Made by a program: the position numbers and the translations under genes. 64,000 nt of DNA from WHSV01 sp050693935 (GTDB lineage: Bacteria > Actinomycetota > CADDZG01 > WHSQ01). Position 1 is the first letter of the stretch. Every line of letters begins with the position of its first letter. The stretch covers positions 1-64,000 of the forward strand of contig JBOGWU010000076.1 in the NCBI GenBank assembly GCA_050693935.1. Direction: 5' to 3'. Positions 1-7,838 of the stretch are shown here, piece by piece. The notes beneath the pieces were generated by a model. It searched no databases. It saw only the letters and a program-made list of their open reading frames with translations, and was not told the origin of the DNA.

Positions 1-584
1 TGGGGGTTGACCAACCATGAATCCGCGACGCGGGCGGCGCGCTCGATTGCCCGTTCATTGTTGGCCGCGAGCCAGATGGGGGGCCGGGGTTTCTGCACCG
101 GAAGAAGCGAGAGCTTGGCGCCGTCGAGTGAGGCACCGGGGCCGTCGAGCGTGGCGGACTCGCCCGAGAGCAGCTCGGTTACGGCGTGCACGTGAGCCTC
201 GAAGGTCTTTGCTCTTTGCCGGCGAGGGATCCGAAAGGCGGCGAACTCCTCGTCTCGGTAGCCGAGACCCATGCCCAGCACGAAGCGGCCTCCGGTGATG
301 ATGTCGAGGGTGGCGGCCTCCTCCGCGAGCGCGACGGGATGAGCGAGCGTCGCCAGCACGATTCCCGCAGCTACCCGCATCGAGCCCCCCAGCGCGGCGA
401 TCCGGGCAAGCAGCGGCAGGGGAGCGAGCATCCCGTAGGGATGCGCCAGATAGTGCTGGCCGCACATGACCACGTCGAAGCCAAGTCCTTCAGCCTCTCG
501 AACCTGCTCGAGCAACTCCTCCAGCGATTCGACTGGGTCTTGGTTCGGCAGGCACTGGGTATTCAAGAACAGCCCGAAGCGCAT
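1..584 (-). CDS. LLM-class flavin/F420-dependent oxidoreductase (3' end beyond window)
   Basis: The visible N-terminal 194 residues begin MRFGLFLNTQ, the first beta strand of the luciferase-like TIM barrel. They continue with GFDVVMCGQHY, a GILLAT-like segment (residues about 73-80) and GGRFVLGMGLGYRDEEF, which is typical of bacterial luciferase and F420-dependent relatives. The fold binds FMN or F420 and carries out hydride transfer or monooxygenation; the substrate cannot be read from sequence. It is the last visible gene of the livKHMGF-lyase operon, 23 bp after the lyase stop, which suggests a role in the same catabolic route. The ATG at 582-584 begins the family's conserved first strand. 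The reading frame stays open to the window edge, so the C-terminus is not visible. Confidence 0.88.
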   Translation of the reverse strand, partial: MRFGLFLNTQCLPNQDPVESLEELLEQVREAEGLGFDVVMCGQHYLAHPYGMLAPLPLLARIAALGGSMRVAAGIVLATLAHPVALAEEAATLDIITGGRFVLGMGLGYRDEEFAAFRIPRRQRAKTFEAHVHAVTELLSGESATLDGPGASLDGAKLSLLPVQKPRPPIWLAANNERAIERAARVADSWLVNP

Positions 585-607
585 GGACTATCGCCCCACG
601 ACCGGCA

Positions 608-1558
608 TCATGCCGGGTGATGGCGCGGTGCCGCCTGCCCCTTGAGCAGGGTTTGCGCCTTCGTGTAGCCCCGTCCCACGTAGCTCGCCGGCTCCACGCC
701 GAGCAGCTCGCCGACCTTGCGCGCGGCGTCGCCGATCGAGGGCAGATCGATGCCCGTGTGCACTCCCATCTCCGAGAACATGTGGACGAGGTCTTCGGTG
801 GGTACGTTTCCGACGGCCATTCCGTGAGGCATGACGATCCCGCCCCCCAGCCCACAGATCGATCCCTCGAAGGTGTGCACTCCGGCGTCCATCGCGGCGA
901 GGGCGTTGGCGAGGGCCATGCCGTTGGTGTTGTGAAGGTGGATGCCCAACTCGATCTGAGGCCAGCGCGACGACAGGCGCTCGCAGAGACGGTGAACGTG
1001 AGCCGGATCGGCCATTCCCGAGGTCGTGGCCACGTAGAACCGCTCGCCTCCGAGATCGATCAACTGGGAGAAGAGTGCCTCGACTCGATCCTCTGCGATG
1101 GGTCCTTCGTAGGGGCAGAAGAAGGCCATGCCGACCGCAATGTCAACGCGCGTTCCCGACGCGCGACCCACCTCCAGGATCTCATGCACGTTGTGGACGA
1201 GATCCTGAACTCCTCGGTTCTGATTCCTGCGGCTGTACTCCTCGGACACGGTGATGAGCGCGACCAGAACGTCTGCGCGCGCGGCGACGGCCCGCTCCGC
1301 TCCCTTCAGGTTCGGCACCAGCGCCCTATAGGTGATTCCCGGCCGGCGCTCGACTCCGGACATCACCTGCTCCGCGTCGGCCATCTGGGGAACCACCTTG
1401 GGATCGACGAACGACGTCGCTTCGATGGATGCGATGCCGGCACCAATCAGAGCGTCGATCATCGCGACCTTGTCTTCCGTCGGGACCCACCTGTCGAGGT
1501 TCTGAAGCCCGTCGCGCGGGCCCACTTCGGTGATCGTGACTCGGTCGGCGATTCTCAA
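608..1558 (-). CDS. HMG-CoA lyase-like (HMGL family) acyl-CoA lyase, canonical catalytic Cys replaced
   Basis: A 316-residue TIM-barrel protein of the DRE-TIM/HMGL-like family. The N-terminus shows the metal and substrate motif VGPRDGLQN (residues 12-20), HLHNTNG supplies metal-binding histidines (207-213), and GNVPTEDLV is typical near the C-terminus. HMG-CoA lyase splits HMG-CoA into acetoacetate and acetyl-CoA as the last step of leucine catabolism, which would suit a LIV operon. However, the family signature with Cys in GLGGCP reads GLGGGIV here (Gly240), and a Cys sits five residues earlier (Cys235). The substrate may therefore be a different 3-hydroxyacyl-CoA. The TTG start directly abuts the livF TAG stop, so translation is probably coupled. 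Confidence 0.8.
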   Translation of the reverse strand: MRIADRVTITEVGPRDGLQNLDRWVPTEDKVAMIDALIGAGIASIEATSFVDPKVVPQMADAEQVMSGVERRPGITYRALVPNLKGAERAVAARADVLVALITVSEEYSRRNQNRGVQDLVHNVHEILEVGRASGTRVDIAVGMAFFCPYEGPIAEDRVEALFSQLIDLGGERFYVATTSGMADPAHVHRLCERLSSRWPQIELGIHLHNTNGMALANALAAMDAGVHTFEGSICGLGGGIVMPHGMAVGNVPTEDLVHMFSEMGVHTGIDLPSIGDAARKVGELLGVEPASYVGRGYTKAQTLLKGQAAPRHHPA

Positions 1559-2320
1559 CTAACCGCCCAGATATAGGCGGCGGACCCGCTCGTCGTTGAG
1601 TAGCTCGTCGCCGGTCCCTTCGAAGCGATTGCGACCAAACTCCAGGACGTACGCGCGATCGGCCATCTCGAGAGCGCGCGCGGCGTTCTGCTCGACGACG
1701 ACCATTGTTATTCCCTCCCGTCCCATGCGGAGCAAACCTTCGAAAACGATGTCGACGAACCGAGGCGCCAAGCCGAGTGAGGGTTCATCGAGAAGGATGG
1801 TCTCAGGGCCGCCCATCAGCGCCCGGCCGATGGCGAGCATCTGTTGCTGCCCCCCGCTCAGCGTCCCCGCCATCTGTTTTCTGCGCTCCGTCAGAATCGG
1901 AAAGAGATCGAAGACCCGCTGTAGATTGTCGGCAAGTCGTGCCTTGTCCTGGACGGTGAACGCCCCCATCTCGAGGTTCTCGAGTACGGACATGTCCGGA
2001 AAGACGATCCGACCCTGTGGGACGTACCCCATTCCCGAGGCGATGATCTTGTGAGGCGCGTGTGCGGTGATGTTCTCTCCCTTGAACAGCACCCGCCCCT
2101 CAGTCGGTTTTAGAAGGCCGAGGATGCACTTGAGCACAGTTGACTTGCCGGCGCCGTTGGGACCGATGATGGCAACTAGCTCGCCTCTGTCGACGCGCGC
2201 GGAGACCTCGTGCAGGATCTGCATCTCGCCGTAGCCCGCGTCGACCGACTCGACCTCGAGGACGGCCCCATCCGTCTCCGGCGCCGGCGTCGTCCGCTGC
2301 TCTGCGCTCGCGCTCTTCAT
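1559..2320 (-). CDS. livF: Branched-chain amino acid-type ABC transporter, ATP-binding protein LivF
   Basis: A 253-residue ABC ATPase with Walker A GPNGAGKST (residues 53-61), signature LSGGQ (154-158) and Walker B ILLDEP (175-180). The sequence DEPSLGLAP after Walker B is characteristic of LivF. With LivG it forms the nucleotide-binding pair that powers import through LivH/LivM on the inner face of the membrane. The N-terminal 20 residues are an extra tail of low complexity. The start overlaps the livG stop by 4 bp. In this family the cargo may be leucine-type amino acids but also amides, urea or aromatic and short-chain acids; the neighbouring CoA-transferases make an organic acid plausible. 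Confidence 0.93.
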   Translation of the reverse strand: MKSASAEQRTTPAPETDGAVLEVESVDAGYGEMQILHEVSARVDRGELVAIIGPNGAGKSTVLKCILGLLKPTEGRVLFKGENITAHAPHKIIASGMGYVPQGRIVFPDMSVLENLEMGAFTVQDKARLADNLQRVFDLFPILTERRKQMAGTLSGGQQQMLAIGRALMGGPETILLDEPSLGLAPRFVDIVFEGLLRMGREGITMVVVEQNAARALEMADRAYVLEFGRNRFEGTGDELLNDERVRRLYLGG

Positions 2321-3042
2321 TTGTTGTCTCCGAAGTAGCTCGACAGCACCTGGGGGTTGTCTTGGACTTGCTCTGGGGAACCGTCGGTTAGGAGTTTGCC
2401 CTGATCGAGTACGAGGACTCGCTCGCAGATCCGCATGATCAGCTTCATCTCGTGATCGATGATGAGGTACGTGGTCCCCTCGCCCCGAAGCTCTTCGATG
2501 TAGGCCACCAGTTTCTCGGTCAGCGTGGGGTTTACCCCGGCGAACGGCTCGTCGAGCAGGACCAGCTTTTGCGGGCGCATGTGGATGCGAGCCATCTCGA
2601 CCAATTTTTGCTGACCGAACGAAAGCCTGGAGCAGAACTCGTCGCGCAGGTCGCCGAGCCCGATGAGATCCAACAGGTGCAGCGCTCGAGCCGCCGCCGA
2701 ACGAAGCTCCGTGCCGGTGGCCCCGACGAGGAGATTCTCCAGAACGGTCATCTGTGGGAAGACCCGTGTGATCTGAAAGGTACGACCGAGACCACTACGT
2801 GCGATTCGGTAGGGTCGGTCGCCGTCTATGCGGTGGTCCTCGAAGTAGATTCTGCCCTTATCGGGTCGCTGGAACCCGGTGATGAGATCGAAGGTCGTTG
2901 TCTTCCCCGAGCCGTTGGGGCCGATCAGCGCCGTCATCGAATGTCGCTTCACCTCGAAAGCGCATCCGTCGACGGCCGTGACGCCGCCGAAGCGTTTCAG
3001 AAGGCCGTCGGTTCGAAGAATCGTCCCGGATTCCTCAGACAC
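2317..3042 (-). CDS. livG: Branched-chain amino acid-type ABC transporter, ATP-binding protein LivG
   Basis: A 241-residue ABC ATPase with Walker A GPNGSGKTT (residues 41-49), the LivG-type signature LSFGQQK and Walker B LVLLDEPFAGVNP. It partners LivF in energising the importer encoded by the neighbouring genes. The start overlaps the livM stop by 8 bp and the stop overlaps the livF start by 4 bp, so the four transporter genes are translationally coupled. The length is normal for LivG and no residue expected for ATP hydrolysis is missing. Confidence 0.93.
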   Translation of the reverse strand: MSEESGTILRTDGLLKRFGGVTAVDGCAFEVKRHSMTALIGPNGSGKTTTFDLITGFQRPDKGRIYFEDHRIDGDRPYRIARSGLGRTFQITRVFPQMTVLENLLVGATGTELRSAAARALHLLDLIGLGDLRDEFCSRLSFGQQKLVEMARIHMRPQKLVLLDEPFAGVNPTLTEKLVAYIEELRGEGTTYLIIDHEMKLIMRICERVLVLDQGKLLTDGSPEQVQDNPQVLSSYFGDNK

Positions 3043-4042
3043 GCTCCGGCACCTCGGCTTCTTCCTTCTTTCGGGGAGCCGTCTCGACCGAACGAATGAG
3101 TCGAGTCAAGATCCGGCGGCGGTGGGTGAGCCAGCCGCGCTTCTTCAATACGTCGATGATCCCGTTGGGGATGAACATCACGATTACGATCACCGCAAGT
3201 CCCGTAGACATCAGGTGATACTCGGGAAAACGAACCCACAGCGATTCGACGACGAATGTGAAGGCGATGCCCCCGATGAGTGGTCCGAGGAAGGTTCCCG
3301 CGCCGCCGAGAAGCGTCATCAGGATCATGTTCACCGAGAAGAACAGAGAGAACACCGACCGGGGATCGATGTATCCGATGTACCAGGCGTACAACCCTCC
3401 GATGAGACCCGGGAAGAATGCACTCATGGCGAACGCCAAGATCTTGTCGCGCGTCGTGTCTACGCCCATGGCCTCCGCGGCGCTCTCGTCCTCTCTGATC
3501 GACAGCAATCTCAGCCCGAAGCGCGAGTTGTCGACCCAGTAAGTGACTCCCATGACGACGGCAAGGACTATCAAGAGCCCGTAGTAGACGGTGATCACGT
3601 TGTAGCTGCTGCTGACGAAGATGCCCAGGCCGCCGCGAGTAAGACCGTCCCAGAGGCTCGCGACCAGTGCCGTCGCCTGTGCCACCGCAAGCATGCCGAT
3701 GGCGAAATAGGGGCCCTTGAGGCGGAGCATGAGCCAACCCAGTGGGACCGATACCACCAGCACGATGGCTCCCGCGAGGGGAAGCGCGATCATCCAGTTC
3801 CAGTGGTGGATGCCGGAGAGAATGCCGACGACGTAGGCGCCGATGCCGAAGAAGGCCACGTGGCCGAATGAGATGTAGCCGGTGAAGCCGGAGACCAGGT
3901 TCCAGCTGTAGGCGAGCCCCACATGCAGGAACATGAGAAGGAAGAAGACCAGCCTGTAGCCGGCGAGAAACAGGGGTGCCAGGGCCGCGACAACTCCGAC
4001 CGTGGGGAGTGCCGCGAGCTTCAGTTTGGAGCCCATCGTCAC
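3035..4042 (-). CDS. livM: Branched-chain amino acid-type ABC transporter permease LivM
   Basis: A 335-residue polytopic membrane protein. It contains the LivM/LivH-family segments GYISFGHVAFFGIGAY (about residues 53-68) and a GGAGTFLGPLIGG stretch near residue 250, the signature of the second half of the permease. The charged C-terminal tail (about 30 residues, rich in Arg and Glu) is cytoplasmic. It forms the transmembrane channel with LivH. The start overlaps the livH stop by 4 bp. Confidence 0.92.
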   Translation of the reverse strand: MTMGSKLKLAALPTVGVVAALAPLFLAGYRLVFFLLMFLHVGLAYSWNLVSGFTGYISFGHVAFFGIGAYVVGILSGIHHWNWMIALPLAGAIVLVVSVPLGWLMLRLKGPYFAIGMLAVAQATALVASLWDGLTRGGLGIFVSSSYNVITVYYGLLIVLAVVMGVTYWVDNSRFGLRLLSIREDESAAEAMGVDTTRDKILAFAMSAFFPGLIGGLYAWYIGYIDPRSVFSLFFSVNMILMTLLGGAGTFLGPLIGGIAFTFVVESLWVRFPEYHLMSTGLAVIVIVMFIPNGIIDVLKKRGWLTHRRRILTRLIRSVETAPRKKEEAEVPERV

Positions 4043-4911
4043 GTTCCCGCTCTGAAGCCCATCAGGCCACCGGGTCTGATCAACAGAATGACGAGCAGGA
4101 TCAGATAGGCGGACGCCTGACCGACCGCGCTGGACACATAGAAGCCTCCGAAGACCTCCACCAGCCCGAGGATCACCCCGCCGAGCAGCGCCCCGACGTA
4201 ACTGCCCAGCCCCCCCAGAACGACGGTGGCAAATGCCCGCAGGATGTAGGCCTGGCCGGCTTGGGGATGCATGGCCGTGATCATGACGAGGAGGCTGCCG
4301 GCGAAGGCGGCCGTAGCGACGCCGATGGCGAAGGTGTCGCGCCGCACTTTGGCGATGTCGATTCCGCAGGCCATGGCGACCATGGGGTGTTGAGCGGTGG
4401 CCCTGATGGCCTTGCCTTTGCGTGATTTCCTCAGGAAGAAGAACACCGCGGTGATGAGCAGCGCGGCGCCGAGAAACGCGATAACTCGGACCTTGGGAAT
4501 TTGGAGAGCGCCGACTGTGAAGGAGCCACCCAGGTAGGGGACCGAGCGGAACTCATTGCCCCACAGTGCCTGGGACAGTCCGATGATGAAGAAGCTGAGA
4601 CCGAAGGTCAGAAGCAGCGCCATCATCGGCGGCCCCTCGGTCACTCTTTCGATGAGCGTTCGCTCTACGACGCCGCCCAGGATCAGGAACAGGGGCAGTA
4701 CCACGATCACGGATAGCAAGGGGTTGATTCCAAACAGCGTGAACAGCCAGTAGGTGGTCATGCCACCGAGCATGAGAAACTCGCCGTGCGCGAAATTGAT
4801 CACTCGCATCACGCCGAAGATGAGGCTCAACCCGGCAGCGACCAGCGCGTAGACCCCTCCGAGGAGGAGGCCGTTCAGCGATGTCTGAAGGATCAGTTCG
4901 GAATCGCCCAC
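4039..4911 (-). CDS. livH: Branched-chain amino acid-type ABC transporter permease LivH
   Basis: A 290-residue hydrophobic protein with the LivH pattern: an N-terminal LNGLLLGGVYALVAAGLSL helix, INFAHGEFLMLGG (about residues 38-50) and a conserved GGLGSYVGALLGG loop near residue 235. It pairs with LivM in the membrane. It lies 9 bp downstream of the binding-protein gene, the usual livK-livH order. Confidence 0.92.
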   Translation of the reverse strand: MGDSELILQTSLNGLLLGGVYALVAAGLSLIFGVMRVINFAHGEFLMLGGMTTYWLFTLFGINPLLSVIVVLPLFLILGGVVERTLIERVTEGPPMMALLLTFGLSFFIIGLSQALWGNEFRSVPYLGGSFTVGALQIPKVRVIAFLGAALLITAVFFFLRKSRKGKAIRATAQHPMVAMACGIDIAKVRRDTFAIGVATAAFAGSLLVMITAMHPQAGQAYILRAFATVVLGGLGSYVGALLGGVILGLVEVFGGFYVSSAVGQASAYLILLVILLIRPGGLMGFRAGT

Positions 4912-4920
4912 CCCGGCCGG

Positions 4921-6138
4921 CTAACGCTCTGACCAGGGGGTGAATTCGACCCAGTCGGCGGTCTTCTCTTCGTCCGGCCAGACGATCTCCTTCTTACCGT
5001 CGAACCACTGCACCATCACGCCGATCTTTCCGACCTGAGCTCCGTTCTCGTCGACGTCGAACTCGCCGAACACCGTATCGGTCTTCATGTCGATCAGTTC
5101 TTCACGGATCTGCGGATGCTCGAAGCACTCGCAGGCCTCAACCGCCCTCCCGAGGAGTTGCATCCCGGCGAAGGAGCCGGCCGCGTGATACCCGGGTTCC
5201 TTGTCGTATTCCTCCATGTACGCCTCGACGAACTCCTTGTTGCCGGGTGTCTCGAGCCCGGGCTCCCAGTGGCTGGCGCCCATGATTTCTTGTCCGGCGT
5301 CTCCAACCGACTCCCAGTACTCGTTCTCGGCGGCGCCGACCGTCAACGCGATGATGGGGGCATCTACCCCCTGCTCCTTCAACTGCTGAGTGAATGCGAT
5401 CGCATCCTCGGCGTAGGTTCCGCCGAAGATCGCGTCGGGCTGGGCCTCTTCGATCTTCCCGATGATGGAGGAGAAGTCCCTAGTGCCGACCGGGTAGAGC
5501 TCCGAGTAGAGAAGCTCGAATCCGCGCTCGTCTGCCACGTCCTCCAGCCCGGCTAGAAGCGCTGCCGGAAAAGCCGAGTCCTCTCCGACGACTACGAACG
5601 TCTCGAGCCCCGCCTCCTCCATGAAGTCGAGCGCGCCGTCCAGGTAGTGGGATGCGGGAGTGATTACCTGGAACGAGTACTTGGCACCTTGCTGGAAGAG
5701 CTCGTCTGCGGAGGCCATCGGGGCCAAGTTCACCATCTCGTACCGGTCGGCGATGCTCATCATGCCTCCGGTCACGGCGCTCGAGTAGGGACCCATGATC
5801 AGGTCAACGTCTTCCTCGGTGATGAGTCTCTCGTAGAGGCGCGCCCCGGTTTCAGGGCTGCTGCGGTCGTCGAGGACCTCGAGCTCTACCTGTCGACCGA
5901 GAAGACCTCCGGCCTCGTTGGTCTGCTTCACCCATAACTTGTAGGCGTTGTGCTGATCGGCCGCGATGCGAGCGTATTCGCCGCTCAACGAAAGAGAAGC
6001 GCCGATCTTTAAGGGGCCCTCTTCGCTGACTTCACCGGCGCCCTCCTCCGCTTCCCGGGGATTGCTGCAGGCCGCGGTGATCAGCGCGACCACCAGCAGG
6101 AAGGCCATCGACGCGAAGACCGGTGTCCTACGAGTCAT
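4921..6138 (-). CDS. livK: ABC transporter substrate-binding lipoprotein, LivK/amide-binding type
   Basis: A 405-residue type I periplasmic-binding-fold protein (Peripla_BP_6). The N-terminus has a positively charged start, a hydrophobic core and the lipobox ITAACS, so the mature protein should be lipid-anchored at about Cys24. It goes on with LKIGASLSLSGEYA, the first strand and ligand loop of this family, and GPYSSAVTGGMMSIADRYEM. It captures the substrate for LivHMGF. The ligand cannot be assigned: this subfamily includes binders of amides, urea and aromatic acids as well as leucine. It is the first gene of a minus-strand operon. The 364-bp gap upstream is shared with the divergent gntR gene and contains a regulator-like palindrome. 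Confidence 0.9.
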   Translation of the reverse strand: MTRRTPVFASMAFLLVVALITAACSNPREAEEGAGEVSEEGPLKIGASLSLSGEYARIAADQHNAYKLWVKQTNEAGGLLGRQVELEVLDDRSSPETGARLYERLITEEDVDLIMGPYSSAVTGGMMSIADRYEMVNLAPMASADELFQQGAKYSFQVITPASHYLDGALDFMEEAGLETFVVVGEDSAFPAALLAGLEDVADERGFELLYSELYPVGTRDFSSIIGKIEEAQPDAIFGGTYAEDAIAFTQQLKEQGVDAPIIALTVGAAENEYWESVGDAGQEIMGASHWEPGLETPGNKEFVEAYMEEYDKEPGYHAAGSFAGMQLLGRAVEACECFEHPQIREELIDMKTDTVFGEFDVDENGAQVGKIGVMVQWFDGKKEIVWPDEEKTADWVEFTPWSER

Positions 6139-6350
6139 CTCGGGTTCCTTTCACTCGAGGCTCGGGCAACGACTCCTACAGCCGAGCTAACGCGCGAACC
6201 ACGACGAGGCGAGATGCGCCCAGGGACGATGAGAGCAAGCTCCCATCACGAGTTGTCCGGAGCGGACGACGCCGTCCATTCCTAAATCCCCCCGATGGCC
6301 GGGCCCAACGAGCAACCTCGTGGATCGCCACCTTTTCCGATATGCCCTGA

Positions 6351-6365
6351 ATTGTTGCACACAAT
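6351..6365. promoter_or_regulatory. Putative GntR/FCD operator 1
   Basis: ATTGTTGCACACAAT is an exact inverted repeat, ATTGT-N5-ACAAT. Its right part, TTGCACACAAT, recurs as TTGCATACAAT just before the gntR start. FCD-type GntR regulators usually bind short palindromes of this kind near their own gene. It lies in the middle of the divergent gap, where one bound dimer could affect both promoters. Confidence 0.55.
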
Positions 6366-6483
6366 ACCCGACGGGGGACGGACCAAACCTGCGGTTTGAT
6401 CTGCTTCCACCGCCCCATCTGGGCGCACGGGAGCGGTCGACCGTCTCGGAAAACTGCGTGCTGCACCCACCGCGATGCTTCGG

Positions 6484-6494
6484 TTGCATACAAT
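6484..6494 (+). promoter_or_regulatory. Putative GntR operator 2 overlapping a -10 box (TACAAT) of a leaderless gntR
   Basis: TTGCATACAAT contains the -10-like hexamer TACAAT at 6489-6494. Only eight bases separate it from the gntR ATG at 6503, and no Shine-Dalgarno sequence is present. This fits a leaderless transcript starting at or next to the ATG, with the operator covering the -10 region for autoregulation. The -35 element is not obvious. Confidence 0.5.
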
Positions 6495-6502
6495 CGTTCT
6501 CG

Positions 6503-7222
6503 ATGAGCGAACCCCTGCAGCCGTCCGGCCCTCTGGCCGACACCCGGCGACTAACCAAGGAAGACATCTACGAGCGGTTGCGCCGCGAGATCGTCGAGGG
6601 AGAGCTTCGCCCCGGCCAGAGGCTCGGCGAGGAGTGGGTCGCAGGCCGTTTGGGGGCGAGCCGCACTCCCGTTCGAGAGGCATTGCACAAGCTCGAGGCC
6701 GATGGTCTGGTCGTTCTGAGGCCCCATCGAGGCGCACTCGTAAGGCCGTTCGACCTGGACGAGTTGATCGGAATCTTCGACCTGCGTGTGCGGATCGAAG
6801 GTTACGCAGCGCGCCGCGCGGCGACGCGACTGGCCTCCGATCAGATCGACGAGCTCGCCTCGATTCATCGGCAGCAGGTGGAGGTGCTCGACGCGCCGGC
6901 GACGTCCGACCACGAAGATCCAGGCTCGGTAGCGATCCGGAGCCTCGTCGAGTTGAATCAGCGATTTCATCGGTTGATCCAGTTAGGAAGCGGGAACCGG
7001 CATGTGGAGGTGATGCTCTCCCGGCTCGCCTATCTGCCACTCGTGTACCAGGCGATCTATGCCCATGGGCTCGAGGGCAGGTGGATGTCCCTTCACCATC
7101 ACGAGCAGCTCGTGCACAGCTTTCGAATGGAGGACCCGGAGCTGGCCGAAGCAATCATGCGAACGCACATCTATCACGGTCGGGAGGCCGCGCTCGACCG
7201 CTTCGCCCAGGACGATCACTAG
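6503..7222 (+). CDS. GntR-family transcriptional regulator, FadR/FCD subfamily
   Basis: 239 residues. The N-terminal winged helix-turn-helix shows YERLRREIVEGELRPGQRL followed by GASRTPVREALHKLEADGLV, the classic GntR recognition region (about residues 18-75). The C-terminal all-helical FCD domain (about 90-225) contains the RVRIEGYAARRAA helix and the histidine-bearing segments LNQRFHRLI and MRTHIYHG that bind metal and effector in this subfamily. It probably senses a carboxylic acid or its CoA ester and controls the flanking transport and catabolic operons. The ATG at 6503 starts at the usual position before the domain; an upstream GTG at 6320 would add an unrelated 61-residue tail. Confidence 0.9.
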   Translation: MSEPLQPSGPLADTRRLTKEDIYERLRREIVEGELRPGQRLGEEWVAGRLGASRTPVREALHKLEADGLVVLRPHRGALVRPFDLDELIGIFDLRVRIEGYAARRAATRLASDQIDELASIHRQQVEVLDAPATSDHEDPGSVAIRSLVELNQRFHRLIQLGSGNRHVEVMLSRLAYLPLVYQAIYAHGLEGRWMSLHHHEQLVHSFRMEDPELAEAIMRTHIYHGREAALDRFAQDDH

Positions 7223-7245
7223 GCAAGGGCACGGGACGGGAACGC

Positions 7246-7665
7246 TCAAGCGTGCAGGATGACCATTCCGTCTTCGATCGTGACCGGGTAGGTCTTCACC
7301 CGAGTGCCGTCGTCGTCGAACAACAATTGACCGTTGTCGAGTTCGAACTCCCAGCCATGCCAGGGGCAGCGGAGAACACTTGCTTCCAGACCGTAGACGT
7401 ATTCGTGCGGAGCAGAGGGAAGAAAGGTCCCCCCGATCGTGCCCTCACATAGAGGCGCGCCCTTGTGGGGACATTGATTGCGCAGCGCGTAGTAGTTGCC
7501 GTCGACGTTGAAGACGCCGATGGATCGCCGCCGGACCTCGACGATTCTGCGCGTGCCGGGGGCAAGCTCATCCACGCGGCAGACCTCGTGCCGCCCGGCA
7601 GCGGCGCTGCGACCCTTCGGTTGGGGGCCTGGCCCCCCTTCGGGGACCACTTCTCCGGCATGCAT
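7246..7665 (-). CDS. Rieske-type [2Fe-2S] ferredoxin-like protein
   Basis: A 139-residue protein with one Rieske domain. Cluster ligands are visible as CPHKGAPLC (Cys-x-His, about residues 65-73) and CPWHGWEF (Cys-x-x-His, about 99-106). It has no catalytic non-heme iron domain, so it acts as an electron carrier or small regulatory subunit and not as a complete ring-hydroxylating oxygenase. It converges on gntR (23 bp between stops) and is divergent from the amidohydrolase operon. A palindrome like those near gntR overlaps the presumed promoter just upstream of the ATG. The first 25 residues are Gly/Pro-rich and may be dispensable. Confidence 0.88.
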   Translation of the reverse strand: MHAGEVVPEGGPGPQPKGRSAAAGRHEVCRVDELAPGTRRIVEVRRRSIGVFNVDGNYYALRNQCPHKGAPLCEGTIGGTFLPSAPHEYVYGLEASVLRCPWHGWEFELDNGQLLFDDDGTRVKTYPVTIEDGMVILHA

Positions 7666-7675
7666 GATTCGCCGA

Positions 7676-7686
7676 GTGTATACGAT
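7676..7686. promoter_or_regulatory. Putative GntR operator 3, upstream of Rieske gene
   Basis: GTGTATACGAT matches TTGCATACAAT at 8 of 11 positions and is centred on the palindrome GTATAC. It is 11 bp before the Rieske ATG on the minus strand, overlapping where a -10 box would lie for a leaderless or very short leader transcript. Confidence 0.4.
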
Positions 7687-7772
7687 AGATGTGTGTCGCC
7701 CGGAACCTTCACAGGTTTGGGCGGGGTGGCAAGGGGCAAAACGGATGGGGGAGGGGAGATGCCTTCGCAGAG

Positions 7773-7783
7773 TTGTATACTAT
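7773..7783. promoter_or_regulatory. Putative GntR operator 4 / -10 of the amidohydrolase operon
   Basis: TTGTATACTAT matches TTGCATACAAT at 9 of 11 positions and contains TATACT, a good -10 hexamer (7776-7781). A transcript starting near 7788 would have a leader of about 50 bases before the ATG at 7839. Confidence 0.45.
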
Positions 7784-7838
7784 CTCCTCTTGAGTCGGCG
7801 ACCACCTGCGGCCGGGATGCTACGAGGGGAGTTCGGAA

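Larger units (their letters stand above)
6139..6502. promoter_or_regulatory. Divergent intergenic region between livK operon and gntR
   Basis: This 364-bp gap must carry the livK-operon promoter (minus strand) and the gntR promoter (plus strand). Two copies of TTGCAYACAAT are visible, at 6355-6365 and 6484-6494. I see no convincing gene in the gap; short open frames here lack ribosome binding sites and family resemblance. Confidence 0.6.
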
